Assembly: GCF_014645835.1 (NCBI RefSeq)
Contig: NZ_BMMM01000015.1
Span: 62,001-126,000 of the forward strand
Reading direction: 5' to 3'
From: Streptomyces albiflavescens
GTDB taxonomy: Bacteria > Actinomycetota > Actinomycetes > Streptomycetales > Streptomycetaceae
Length of the DNA stretch: 64,000 bases
A program made the translations under genes and the position numbers. Every line of letters starts with the position of its first letter. The stretch's first letter is position 1. Below, in pieces: positions 1 through 7,286 of this stretch. The notes beneath the pieces were generated by a model. The model was given only the letters and a program-made list of their open reading frames with translations, had not been told where the DNA came from and did not search any database.

Positions 1-396
1 GGCGCCACCGGCTTCGTACCGAACCTGCTCGGCCTGTACGCGCTGACCGCCGCCGGACTGCACTACGTACCGGCCGAGATCCTCGCCAATCAGCTCGGGG
101 TCGCCTGGAACTTCCTGCTCATCGAGCACCTTCTCTTCCGTGAGCGCCGAAAGCACCGGCACTGGTGGGACCGCGTCGGCCGGTTCGCGCTGCTCGCCAA
201 CGCCGATCTGGTGCTGCGCATCCCGTTGATCGCGCTCTTCGTCGACCGCTTCGGGATGGGCGCACTCTCCGCCACCGCACTGGCCCTGGTGACGACCTTC
301 GTCCTGCGCTTCGTAGGGACCGAAGCGCTGGTCTATCTGCCGCGCCGCAGCAGCAAGTCCGCGGGCGGGAGCCGCACAGCAAGGAGAGCCGCATGA
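1..396 (+). CDS. GtrA-like membrane protein, C-terminal part (5' end outside window)
   Basis: The frame is open from the first base and ends in TGA at 394-396. The visible 131 residues carry about four hydrophobic segments and the spacing expected of a GtrA domain, including an Asn-Gln...Trp-Asn stretch (ANQLGVAWNF). GtrA domains are thought to help move lipid-linked sugars across the membrane and in actinobacteria are often fused behind a family 2 glycosyltransferase; whether one lies upstream cannot be seen. The TGA overlaps the ATG of the copper oxidase gene (ATGA), so the two are probably translated together. Confidence 0.75.
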   Translation, partial: GATGFVPNLLGLYALTAAGLHYVPAEILANQLGVAWNFLLIEHLLFRERRKHRHWWDRVGRFALLANADLVLRIPLIALFVDRFGMGALSATALALVTTFVLRFVGTEALVYLPRRSSKSAGGSRTARRAA

Positions 397-2813
397 AACG
401 TATGCAATACGTGCCACGACCACGGCGGAGAACCTCACTCCTGGCCGTGGCGGGCCTCGCCGCGGGGATGCTGCTGGTCTCGCCGCAGCCCGCGTCCGCC
501 GCCAACCTCGTCAAGAACCCGGGCTTCGAGACCGACGGTACGGACGGCATGCCGTACTGCTGGGAGAAGTCCGGCTGGGGCGACAACGACTTCACCTTCT
601 CCACCGTCGCCGACTCCCACTCCGGCTCCAAGGCCATGAAGGTCACGCTGACCCGCCGGGCCGACGGCGACCGCAAGGCGCTGATCACCGAGGACACCAC
701 CTGCGCCCCGGTGGTCACCGCGGGCAAGCAGTACGACCTCGGGCTCTGGTACAAGACGACGACTCCCGACGCCGCCATCACGCTCTTCCGGCACGACACG
801 ACGGCGGGCTGGCAGTACTGGACCGACCTCAAGACGCTGGACATGGCGGGCAGCTATACCCAGGCGACCGTCCGGACCCCTGCCGTCCCGGCGGGCACGG
901 ACCGCATCACCTGGGGCGTCTCGGTCTACGGCACCGGCTCCGCGACCACCGACGACTACACGATGGAACAGGTCTCCGACCCGATCCCGCCGGCCTCCTG
1001 CACCGGCACCGCCGAGGAGTGCGCCAACGGCAAGTGGACGGTGCTGCCCACGCAGAACCCGGTCCGTTCCATGCACTCCGTCGTCCTCAACAACGGCAAG
1101 GTGCTGCTGATCGCGGGCTCCGGCAACAGCGAGGAGCAGTTCAACGCGGGCACGTTCACCAGCGCGGTCTACGACCCGGCGAACGGCACGTACAAGACGA
1201 TCCCCACGCCCAAGGACATGTTCTGCGCGGGGCACGTCCAGCTCGCCGACGGCCGCGTTCTGGTGATGAGCGGCAACAAGGCGTTCCCGGTCGCGGGCGG
1301 GCACGGGTACGAGGGGTACAAGGACTCGTACATCTTCGACCCGGTCACCGAGACGTACAGCAAGACCAACGACCTGAACGACGGTCACTGGTATCCGTCG
1401 GCCACCGAACTCGGCAACGGCGACATCATCTCCTTCGGCGGTCTGCGCGAGGACTCGTCCGGCTCGGTGACCGCCGAGCGCTGGTCGAACGCGGAGCAGA
1501 AGTGGCTGCCGCTGTGGCAGGTCAACCAGACCTGGTCGTTCTGGGGCTTGTACCCGTCGATGATCCTGATGCAGGATGGGCGGCTGTTCTACTCGGGCAG
1601 CCATGTCTTCGGCAACGGCACCCCGGGCACCGGTTCGGCGATCTACGACTACGACGCCAACACGACGACCGCGGTCTCCGGGCTCCAGAACAAGGACGAA
1701 CGCGACCAGTCCGCCAGCGTGCTGCTGCCCCCGGCCCAGGACCAGAAGGTCCTGACGATCGGCGGCGGCAACATCGACTCCAACCCGGACGCCAACCGGC
1801 TGACCGACATCATCGACCTCAAGGCCGCCAACCCGGCGTACACCGTCGGCCCGCAGATCCCGCAGGGCACGGTGGACCTGGGCAACGGCCCGGTGGCCGA
1901 GACCGGCAACCAGGGCAAGATGTACGTCTCCGCCGTACTCCTGCCCGACGGCAAGGTCCTGGAGACGGGCGGCGGCCTGCACAACCGCGCCAACCCCGTC
2001 TACGAGGCCTCGATCTTCGACCCGGCCACCACGACCTTCGACCCGGTGGCCGCCGACCCGGAGGCTCGCGGCTACCACTCCTCCGCGTTCCTGCTGCCCG
2101 ACGGCCGCGTGATGGCCACCGGCGACAACCCCGGCAACGGCACCTGGAACCACAACGTGTCCATCTACACCCCGCCCTACCTGCTCAAGGGCACTCGTCC
2201 GACGATCACCTCGGTGATCGACAACGAGTGGGTGTACGGCGACACCCAGCGCATCACCGTCGACCGGCCCATCGTCAAGGCCGAGCTGATCCGCCCGGCC
2301 GCGGTGACGCACTCCTCGGACCCGAACCAGCGGTTCGTGGACCTGCCGCTGTCCGTCGACGGCAACAACGTCGATCTGAACGTGACGAGCAATCCCGACC
2401 TGGCGCCGCCCGGCTGGTACATGCTCTTCGCGGTCGACGCCAACGGCGTCCCGTCGGTCGCCCAGTGGGTGCACCTCCAGGGCCCGTCCGCGCTGGCCAC
2501 GGACACCGCCTCGGCACACGTCCACTCCTTCGCCGACTCCCTCGAGGGGGCGGTGGCGAAGGCGGGCAAGAAGCGGAGCTCGCAGAAGGTGAGCACCACG
2601 ATCTCCGGCTGCGACCGCCACTACGGCACGATCAACGTCTGCGTACCGACGGCCTTCCCGGACGGCGTGAAGAAGACCACGGCTTCCCGCTGCGCCTGGC
2701 TGAAGAAGAACGACTACGGGCGGCTGAAGATCAACGGCAAGGACGATCCGCTGGGGCTCGATCCCAACAAAGACGGACTGGCCTGCGGAAAGGCTGATCT
2801 GAAGCGCCGCTAG
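393..2813 (+). CDS. Secreted galactose/glyoxal oxidase-like copper-radical oxidase
   Basis: 806 residues; the ATG follows AGGAG and overlaps the upstream stop. A signal peptide (about 1-40, ending in ASA-A) precedes a carbohydrate-binding-like jelly roll (about 41-185, NLVKNPGFE opening), a Kelch propeller (about 200-600) and the C-terminal Ig-like domain of galactose oxidases. The radical-copper centre appears complete: Cys278 (FCAGH) and Tyr334 (HWYP) for the thioether cofactor, Tyr561-His562 (GYHS) and His640 (VTHSS) as copper ligands. The last 65 residues end in an excalibur-like Ca-binding motif (DPNKDGLACG). Streptomyces GlxA is a relative, acting on cell-surface glycans in hyphal tip growth, but its usual cellulose-synthase-like neighbour is not visible here, so this is called a GlxA-like paralogue. 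Substrate unknown. Confidence 0.88.
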   Translation: MKRMQYVPRPRRRTSLLAVAGLAAGMLLVSPQPASAANLVKNPGFETDGTDGMPYCWEKSGWGDNDFTFSTVADSHSGSKAMKVTLTRRADGDRKALITEDTTCAPVVTAGKQYDLGLWYKTTTPDAAITLFRHDTTAGWQYWTDLKTLDMAGSYTQATVRTPAVPAGTDRITWGVSVYGTGSATTDDYTMEQVSDPIPPASCTGTAEECANGKWTVLPTQNPVRSMHSVVLNNGKVLLIAGSGNSEEQFNAGTFTSAVYDPANGTYKTIPTPKDMFCAGHVQLADGRVLVMSGNKAFPVAGGHGYEGYKDSYIFDPVTETYSKTNDLNDGHWYPSATELGNGDIISFGGLREDSSGSVTAERWSNAEQKWLPLWQVNQTWSFWGLYPSMILMQDGRLFYSGSHVFGNGTPGTGSAIYDYDANTTTAVSGLQNKDERDQSASVLLPPAQDQKVLTIGGGNIDSNPDANRLTDIIDLKAANPAYTVGPQIPQGTVDLGNGPVAETGNQGKMYVSAVLLPDGKVLETGGGLHNRANPVYEASIFDPATTTFDPVAADPEARGYHSSAFLLPDGRVMATGDNPGNGTWNHNVSIYTPPYLLKGTRPTITSVIDNEWVYGDTQRITVDRPIVKAELIRPAAVTHSSDPNQRFVDLPLSVDGNNVDLNVTSNPDLAPPGWYMLFAVDANGVPSVAQWVHLQGPSALATDTASAHVHSFADSLEGAVAKAGKKRSSQKVSTTISGCDRHYGTINVCVPTAFPDGVKKTTASRCAWLKKNDYGRLKINGKDDPLGLDPNKDGLACGKADLKRR

Positions 2814-2818
2814 TGCCC

Positions 2819-2865
2819 GGCAGGCGACGTTTGCCCGTCAAGGAGCGGGGCGAACGTTGCCTGTT
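2819..2865. terminator. Bidirectional terminator between convergent genes
   Basis: Two 18-nt arms (2819-2836 and 2848-2865) pair along their whole length as RNA if G-U pairs are allowed, with an 11-nt loop. It sits just after the oxidase stop and before the stop of the convergent Mut7-C gene. Confidence 0.7.
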
Positions 2866-2884
2866 GGGGCACCAGCTCTTCTCG

Positions 2885-3610
2885 TCAGCTCCCGAACTCC
2901 GCGAGGGCGCGCTCCACGATGGCCTCCAGTCGGTCGTGGTGCGCGCCCTTCCAGTAGGCGCGCCCGCACTCCTCGCACTGCGCGAAGACTTCGTACGACC
3001 GCCGCGTGCCGCCTTCCAGCTGGTCGTCGACCTGCTGCTTGGTGGCCTCCTTGAGCAGGCCGTTGCACGCCGTGCAGCGCGTCCAGGGCTTCAGCTCGGG
3101 CGCGAACCGGGCCAGTACGTCACGGAGTTGGTCGTCGGGCCGGGTGCTGTAGACGAAAGCGCCGGCCCACAGCTCGCGGCGGCGCAGCAGTCCGCGGTCG
3201 CGGCTGAGCATCACGCGCCGCTCGGCCGCCGAACGGGTCGCGAGGGCCGGGTCGCCGATGTCGGTGGACTCGTACGCCGTGTCCACGCCGAGCAGGCGCA
3301 GGCGGCGGGCGAGCGTGCCGAGGTGGACGTCGAGGAGGAAGCGGAGCGGGGCCCCGGGGACCTGCTGCGGGCGCTCGACCGCACGGACTTCCACGGTCTC
3401 TCCGGCCGCCGGGATGTGCGCGAACGGCATCTCCCGGCCGTCCACGACCAGGGCGCCGACCTCCGTCAGCGGGACGCCCAGCGACTCGATGACATGGCCG
3501 AGCGTGGAGGAGCCGTCGGTGCCGACCTGCGTGGCACCGACGCGTCGCCCGTGCGGGACGAACAGCCCCAGTTCGGGGGCGAATTCGACGTGGATCTCCG
3601 GTCCGTTCAC
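2885..3610 (-). CDS. Mut7-C RNase domain protein with ubiquitin-like N-terminal domain
   Basis: 241 residues, GTG start 5 nt after the TetR stop. Residues 1-80 look like the Mut7-C ubiquitin (MoaD/ThiS-like) domain; the remainder matches the Mut7-C RNase (PIN-like) domain with the opening FLLDVHLGTLARRLRLLG, acidic positions of a metal-dependent nuclease, the conserved SRDRGLL stretch, and a zinc ribbon CTAC...CEEC near the end. Likely a soluble ribonuclease of unknown target. It is the third gene of the MFS-TetR-Mut7-C transcription unit, but may be there only by proximity. No good ribosome binding site is visible, so translation may depend on reinitiation. Confidence 0.85.
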   Translation of the reverse strand: MNGPEIHVEFAPELGLFVPHGRRVGATQVGTDGSSTLGHVIESLGVPLTEVGALVVDGREMPFAHIPAAGETVEVRAVERPQQVPGAPLRFLLDVHLGTLARRLRLLGVDTAYESTDIGDPALATRSAAERRVMLSRDRGLLRRRELWAGAFVYSTRPDDQLRDVLARFAPELKPWTRCTACNGLLKEATKQQVDDQLEGGTRRSYEVFAQCEECGRAYWKGAHHDRLEAIVERALAEFGS

Positions 3611-3614
3611 ATGG

Positions 3615-4310
3615 TCAGGATGTCATGCGGGGTGTGCCTGTGGCCTCCGGATTTCCGGCTGCGGGCACGGTCCGGGCCGCGGGGGGCAGACCGTGTTCCA
3701 GGACGTCCACCGCGCGGTCCACCACGTCGGCGAAGTCCTCCTGGTGGCCGCCCTCGGCCCAGTACAGGGAGGTCTCCATCAGGCCGCCGATCAGCGACAT
3801 CGCGAAGACGCGTACTTCGAGACTCTCGGGGTCCCGGCCGACGCGCTCCCCGATGGCCCGGCACAGCAGGCGGCCGGTGACCGACATGCTCTCCATCATC
3901 CGGGAGCGCACCGCGGGGACCTCGACCATCAGCCGCGTCCGCAGCCGTGTCACCTCGGGCTCCTCGGTGTTCCCGAGGCCGATGGCCTTCCGCAGCACGT
4001 ACCGCAGGGAGTCGAACCACGGCTCGTCCGCGGGGCGCGCCCGCAGCTCCTGCTCAAGGACCGGGTCGTACTCGTCCGTGAGGACGATGTCCTCCTTGGT
4101 CGGGAAGTAGCGGAACACCGTGGACGGGGAGACCTCGGCCGCCTCCGCGATCTGCTCGATGGTCGTCGCGTCGTACCCCTGCTCCTGGATCAGTCGGTAC
4201 GTCGCGTCGCGGATCGCGATCCGGGTCTTCATCTTCTTCCGCTCGCGGAGCCCCGGCTGGGGCGCCGCGGCGGAAGCGGAGCTGTGTGCGGTGGCGGCCA
4301 TGGTGCTCAT
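3615..4310 (-). CDS. TetR family transcriptional regulator
   Basis: 231 residues. The N-terminal helix-turn-helix is clear (residues about 27-72: TTIEQIAEAAEVSPSTVFRYF followed by TKEDIVL). The C-terminal ligand domain belongs to the actinobacterial TetR type with the EVPAVRSRMME stretch. The ATG overlaps the stop of the efflux pump gene (ATGA at 4307-4310), so both are made from one message. It most likely represses that pump; a 7-bp inverted repeat just upstream of the pump start is the obvious operator candidate. Confidence 0.9.
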   Translation of the reverse strand: MSTMAATAHSSASAAAPQPGLRERKKMKTRIAIRDATYRLIQEQGYDATTIEQIAEAAEVSPSTVFRYFPTKEDIVLTDEYDPVLEQELRARPADEPWFDSLRYVLRKAIGLGNTEEPEVTRLRTRLMVEVPAVRSRMMESMSVTGRLLCRAIGERVGRDPESLEVRVFAMSLIGGLMETSLYWAEGGHQEDFADVVDRAVDVLEHGLPPAARTVPAAGNPEATGTPRMTS

Positions 4311-5923
4311 TGTCCGGCATCCGCTGGGGACGGGGCCATGTCGGTGCCCTCCGCGCGGGCGGAGGTGGGGGCGGCGTCGGGAGCCGGCTTGGGGTGGGGC
4401 AGCAGCGCGGCGGCCAGCAGCGCGGTGATGAGCGCCGCGATCCCGCTGACCAGCAGGACCAGGTCCATGCCGTGGATGTACGAGGCGTCCGCGGAGGCGG
4501 CGAGCGCGCGGTCCCCGAGCCGCGCGGCGACCACATGGGCGCCGACCACCGAGTCGGAGGCGGTGTCCGCGACCGCGTGCGGCAGGCCGGAGGTGTCCAG
4601 CCGGTCGCTGTACGCGCTCGCGAGGAGCGAGCCGAGCAGGGCGATGCCGATCGCGCCGCCCACCTGGCGCACCGTCATGAGGAGCCCGGAGCCGCTGCCG
4701 GCGCGGTCGCGGGGCAGGGCGCCGAGGGCGGCGGACATCGCCGGGACCACGGCGAAGCCGAAGCCGATCCCGGCGATGGACAGCCACAGGGCGGTGAAGC
4801 CGTAGCCGTCGTCGACCGACGTACGGCTGCCGAGTATCGCGGCGAAGGCGAGGGCGACGAGTCCGGCGCTGATCACCGCGCGCGGTCCGAACTTCGTCAG
4901 CAGTGGCCCGGCACCCCTGGAGGCGAGCAGCAGTCCGCCCATCATCGGCAGCATCCGCACCCCGGTCGCCAACGCGTCGTGCCCGAGCACCGCCTGCAGA
5001 TACTGCGGCAGCACGAACATCAGCCCGGACAGCACGAACATGACGAGGGTCGCGGCGAGCGTGTTGAGCAGGAAGCCGCGCTGGGCGAGGAGGGAGAGGT
5101 CCAGCATCGGGCGTGCGCTGCGGCGTTCGCGTACGACGAGCAGTGCGACCAGGACGATCGCGGCCGCCAAGAAGCCGAGGATCAGCGGGTCGCCCCAGCC
5201 GCGGTGCGGGGCCTCGATGATCGCGTAGATCAGAGTGCTGAGGCCGGCCGCGGTGAGTCCGGTGGAGACGGCGTCGACCTTGGGCGAGGCCGGGATGGGG
5301 GTCCCCCCGCTCGAGCGCAGCCGAGAGTGGGGGAGGGTCTCGGGGAGCAGGAAAACGCAGGCGGCGATGCCGATGGCGGCCATCGGCACGTTGACCAGGA
5401 AGACCGAGCCCCACCAGAAGTGGTCGAGCAGCCAGCCGCCGACGATCGGGCCGAGCGGCAGGCCGAGGGCGGAGGCGGCCGAGACCGCGCCCACGGCCTT
5501 GGTGCGCTCCTCGGGTCCGAACAGCGAGGGCAGCACGGCCATCGCGAGCGGCATCACGAGCGCGCCGCCGACACCCATCAGGGCGCGGGCGACGATCACT
5601 GGGGTGACGTCGTCGACGAGGGCGCCGACCAGGGAGCCGGCCAGGAAGATGCCGAGGCCGGTGATGAGCATCCGGCGCCGCCCGAAGCGGTCGCCGAGCA
5701 GGCCTGCCGGAAGCATCAGCGAGGCGAAGACGACAACGTACGCGTCCGCCATCCACTGCTGCCGGCCCGTGGACGCGCCCAGGTCACGGGCCATCGTCGG
5801 CAGCGCCACATTGAGGATCGTCATGTCGAAACCGAGCACGAGCATGCTCGCGACCAAGGCCCCGAGGGCCCACCAGCGGCGAGGGTCGCGCCGCTCGGCG
5901 CCATCCTGAGTGAGAGTCACCAT
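4307..5923 (-). CDS. DHA2 family (14-helix) MFS drug efflux transporter
   Basis: 538 residues with the length, helix count and motifs of the EmrB/QacA group: motif D1 in helix 1 (LGFDMTILNVALP), motif A between helices 2 and 3 (GDRFGRRRMLITG), and motif C (GLPLGPIVGG). Expected to export a hydrophobic or cationic drug using the proton gradient. The loop after helix 6 (about residues 198-210) is encoded by a dispersed Streptomyces hairpin repeat, see 5301-5335. No Shine-Dalgarno sequence precedes the ATG; the inverted repeat at 5928-5942 sits there instead, which suggests a leaderless or very short leader under direct repressor control. Confidence 0.92.
   Translation of the reverse strand: MVTLTQDGAERRDPRRWWALGALVASMLVLGFDMTILNVALPTMARDLGASTGRQQWMADAYVVVFASLMLPAGLLGDRFGRRRMLITGLGIFLAGSLVGALVDDVTPVIVARALMGVGGALVMPLAMAVLPSLFGPEERTKAVGAVSAASALGLPLGPIVGGWLLDHFWWGSVFLVNVPMAAIGIAACVFLLPETLPHSRLRSSGGTPIPASPKVDAVSTGLTAAGLSTLIYAIIEAPHRGWGDPLILGFLAAAIVLVALLVVRERRSARPMLDLSLLAQRGFLLNTLAATLVMFVLSGLMFVLPQYLQAVLGHDALATGVRMLPMMGGLLLASRGAGPLLTKFGPRAVISAGLVALAFAAILGSRTSVDDGYGFTALWLSIAGIGFGFAVVPAMSAALGALPRDRAGSGSGLLMTVRQVGGAIGIALLGSLLASAYSDRLDTSGLPHAVADTASDSVVGAHVVAARLGDRALAASADASYIHGMDLVLLVSGIAALITALLAAALLPHPKPAPDAAPTSARAEGTDMAPSPADAGQ
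5301..5335. repeat. Hairpin repeat inserted in frame in the MFS gene
   Basis: Arms of mostly C and mostly G (GTCCCCCCGCTC and GAGTGGGGGAG) flank a CGAG-rich centre. From general knowledge, very similar hairpins are common between and inside Streptomyces genes. Here it is read through as part of a cytoplasmic loop with residues such as HSRLRSSGGT. Confidence 0.6.
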
Positions 5924-5927
5924 GAAA

Positions 5928-5942
5928 TGAGAGTAACTCTCA
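5928..5942. promoter_or_regulatory. Probable TetR operator
   Basis: TGAGAGT-A-ACTCTCA is a perfect 7-bp inverted repeat with one central base, ending 4 nt upstream of the MFS start codon. Position and symmetry fit an autoregulatory operator for the co-transcribed TetR protein. Confidence 0.55.
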
Positions 5943-6048
5943 AAAGATGGTGCCTGTCAATCTATTCGGTCGGGTTCATTGTCAGTGCCGCGTGTCACTC
6001 TGAGATCGGGGCGAGGTACGGAATGTGATCACTGGAGGGGAGGGTGAG

Positions 6049-6357
6049 GTGAACGTCCTGGTGACGAGGGTGGTGGCGCTGCTCGCGGCGGTGCTGTGCG
6101 TGGCCGGATTCATCGCCTGGGGGACGCCGGCCGTCGTCGGCCTGGTGCTGGTCGGCGTCGCCGTCCTGACATGCGAAGTGGCCGCGGCTTCCAAGCCACG
6201 GCCACTGAAGAGGAGTCGGTCGGAAAGACCCGGCGGGGAACCGGGTCGCAGGTCACCCGTGCTGATAGGCCACCAGCGAGATTCCGACGTAGTGCACGAC
6301 GAACGCCGCGAGGGTGAAGGAGTGGAAGACCTCGTGGAAGCCGAACCAGCGCGGTGA
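6049..6357 (+). CDS. Possible small two-helix membrane protein
   Basis: GTG at 6049 has a strong ribosome binding site (GGAGGGGAGGG, 6034-6044). The first 50 residues form two good hydrophobic helices (VVALLAAVLCVAGFIAW and VVGLVLVGVAVLTCEVA) followed by a basic tail. The rest is low in quality, contains a terminator-like hairpin (6177-6206) and runs about 100 nt into the opposite-strand hemolysin III gene, so the true end may differ or a frameshift may have extended it. Function unknown. Confidence 0.35.
   Translation: MNVLVTRVVALLAAVLCVAGFIAWGTPAVVGLVLVGVAVLTCEVAAASKPRPLKRSRSERPGGEPGRRSPVLIGHQRDSDVVHDERREGEGVEDLVEAEPAR
6177..6206. terminator. Strong hairpin, possible terminator
   Basis: 14-nt arms (AGTGGCCGCGGCTT and AAGCCACGGCCACT) with one mismatch and a 2-nt loop. 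It lies inside the 3' part of the doubtful small frame at 6049. Confidence 0.4.
6227..6247 (-). terminator. Terminator of the hemolysin III gene
   Basis: GACCCGG and CCGGGTC arms with a 7-nt loop, 5 nt beyond the hemolysin III stop. On the - strand the stem is followed by TTTCC. Confidence 0.5.
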
Positions 6358-6963
6358 CGGGTTGGGACGCTTGATCCCGTAGATCACGCCGCCCGCGCTG
6401 TAGAGCAGACCGCCGACGATCACCAGCACGAGGACGGCGATCCCGCCGGTGCGCATGAAGTCCGGGAGGAAGAAGACGGCCGCCCAGCCCATCGCGATGT
6501 AACAGGGGGTGTAGAGCCAGCGCGGGGCGCCGACCCAGAACACGCGGAAGATGATGCCGGCCGCCGCCGCGCCCCAGATGCCCCACAGGAGCCACTGTCC
6601 CTTGGCGTCCGGCAGCAGCAGCATCGTCAGGGGCGTGTAGGTGCCCGCGATGATCAGGAAGATGTTCGCGTGGTCGAGCCTGCGCAGCACGCCGTCCATG
6701 CGCGGGCCCCAGTTGCCGCGGTGGTAGAGCGCGCTCACTCCGAACAGCAGGCAGGCCGTGAGCACGTAGATCCCGCAGGCGATACGGCCGCGCGCCGAGT
6801 CCGCGAGGGCGGTGAGTATCAGGCCGGAAATGAGTACGGCCGGAAACATACCGAGATGCAGCCAGCCGCGGAGCTTGGGCTTGACCGGATGCGGGAGCGG
6901 GAGCGCGGGACCGTGGCCGGCGGCCGGCGAGTCCGTGGGCGCGTCGGGGACGGGCGCTGTCAT
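6253..6963 (-). CDS. Hemolysin III / TrhA family membrane protein
   Basis: 236 residues with a short Pro-rich N-terminus and seven predicted helices. The putative metal site of the PAQR/HlyIII superfamily is present: SALYHRG, LDHANIF and HEVFHSF supply Ser, His, Asp and His-His. Bacterial members affect membrane fluidity or lipid homeostasis; the hemolysin name is historical. It is transcribed away from pckG. The region upstream of the ATG holds overlapping inverted repeats (TACGG-AA-CCGTA) but no clear ribosome binding site. Confidence 0.88.
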   Translation of the reverse strand: MTAPVPDAPTDSPAAGHGPALPLPHPVKPKLRGWLHLGMFPAVLISGLILTALADSARGRIACGIYVLTACLLFGVSALYHRGNWGPRMDGVLRRLDHANIFLIIAGTYTPLTMLLLPDAKGQWLLWGIWGAAAAGIIFRVFWVGAPRWLYTPCYIAMGWAAVFFLPDFMRTGGIAVLVLVIVGGLLYSAGGVIYGIKRPNPSPRWFGFHEVFHSFTLAAFVVHYVGISLVAYQHG

Positions 6964-7286
6964 GCGCCGAATCGTACCTACGGAACCGTAAGTTACGTAT
7001 CGGTCCGGCGTAATGAACCGCCAATAGTGGCCATGGTCTCACGCGGGTGGCCGGACTTCCCAGGGGTACCCGGGATGAACCCGGGGTGTGTGGAGGGAAA
7101 CCTTCCGGCGAGTGGCGATGCTCACGCCGCTCACGTGTGACCTCCTCTGGACATATGCGCGGTTCAGTCGGATGATCAAATGAGTGCGGTCGGCACCGGA
7201 TGAGCGCCAGAGATCCACCACCGTGAAGCATCCGGGTCGCAGCCCCCACGGGGCACAACAACAAAACCCCTCATTTAGGAGCAATC
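6964..7286. other. Intergenic region between hemolysin III and pckG
   Basis: No convincing gene. It holds short inverted repeats near the hemolysin III start (around 6978-7000) and a CCCGGG-ATGAA-CCCGGG hairpin (7069-7085). A candidate 35-codon frame at 7033-7140 has no ribosome binding site. The last 30 bases hold the pckG ribosome binding site. Presumably both promoters lie here, but no consensus -10/-35 pair stands out. Confidence 0.5.

Noticed and set aside
435..2621. 728-codon - strand frame opposite the copper oxidase
   Set aside because: A shadow caused by GC-rich third positions; no ribosome binding site or domain, while the + strand has a complete enzyme.
7033..7140. Short upstream reading frame before pckG
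   Set aside because: No ribosome binding site, Pro/Gly-rich sequence and no overlap with the pckG start.
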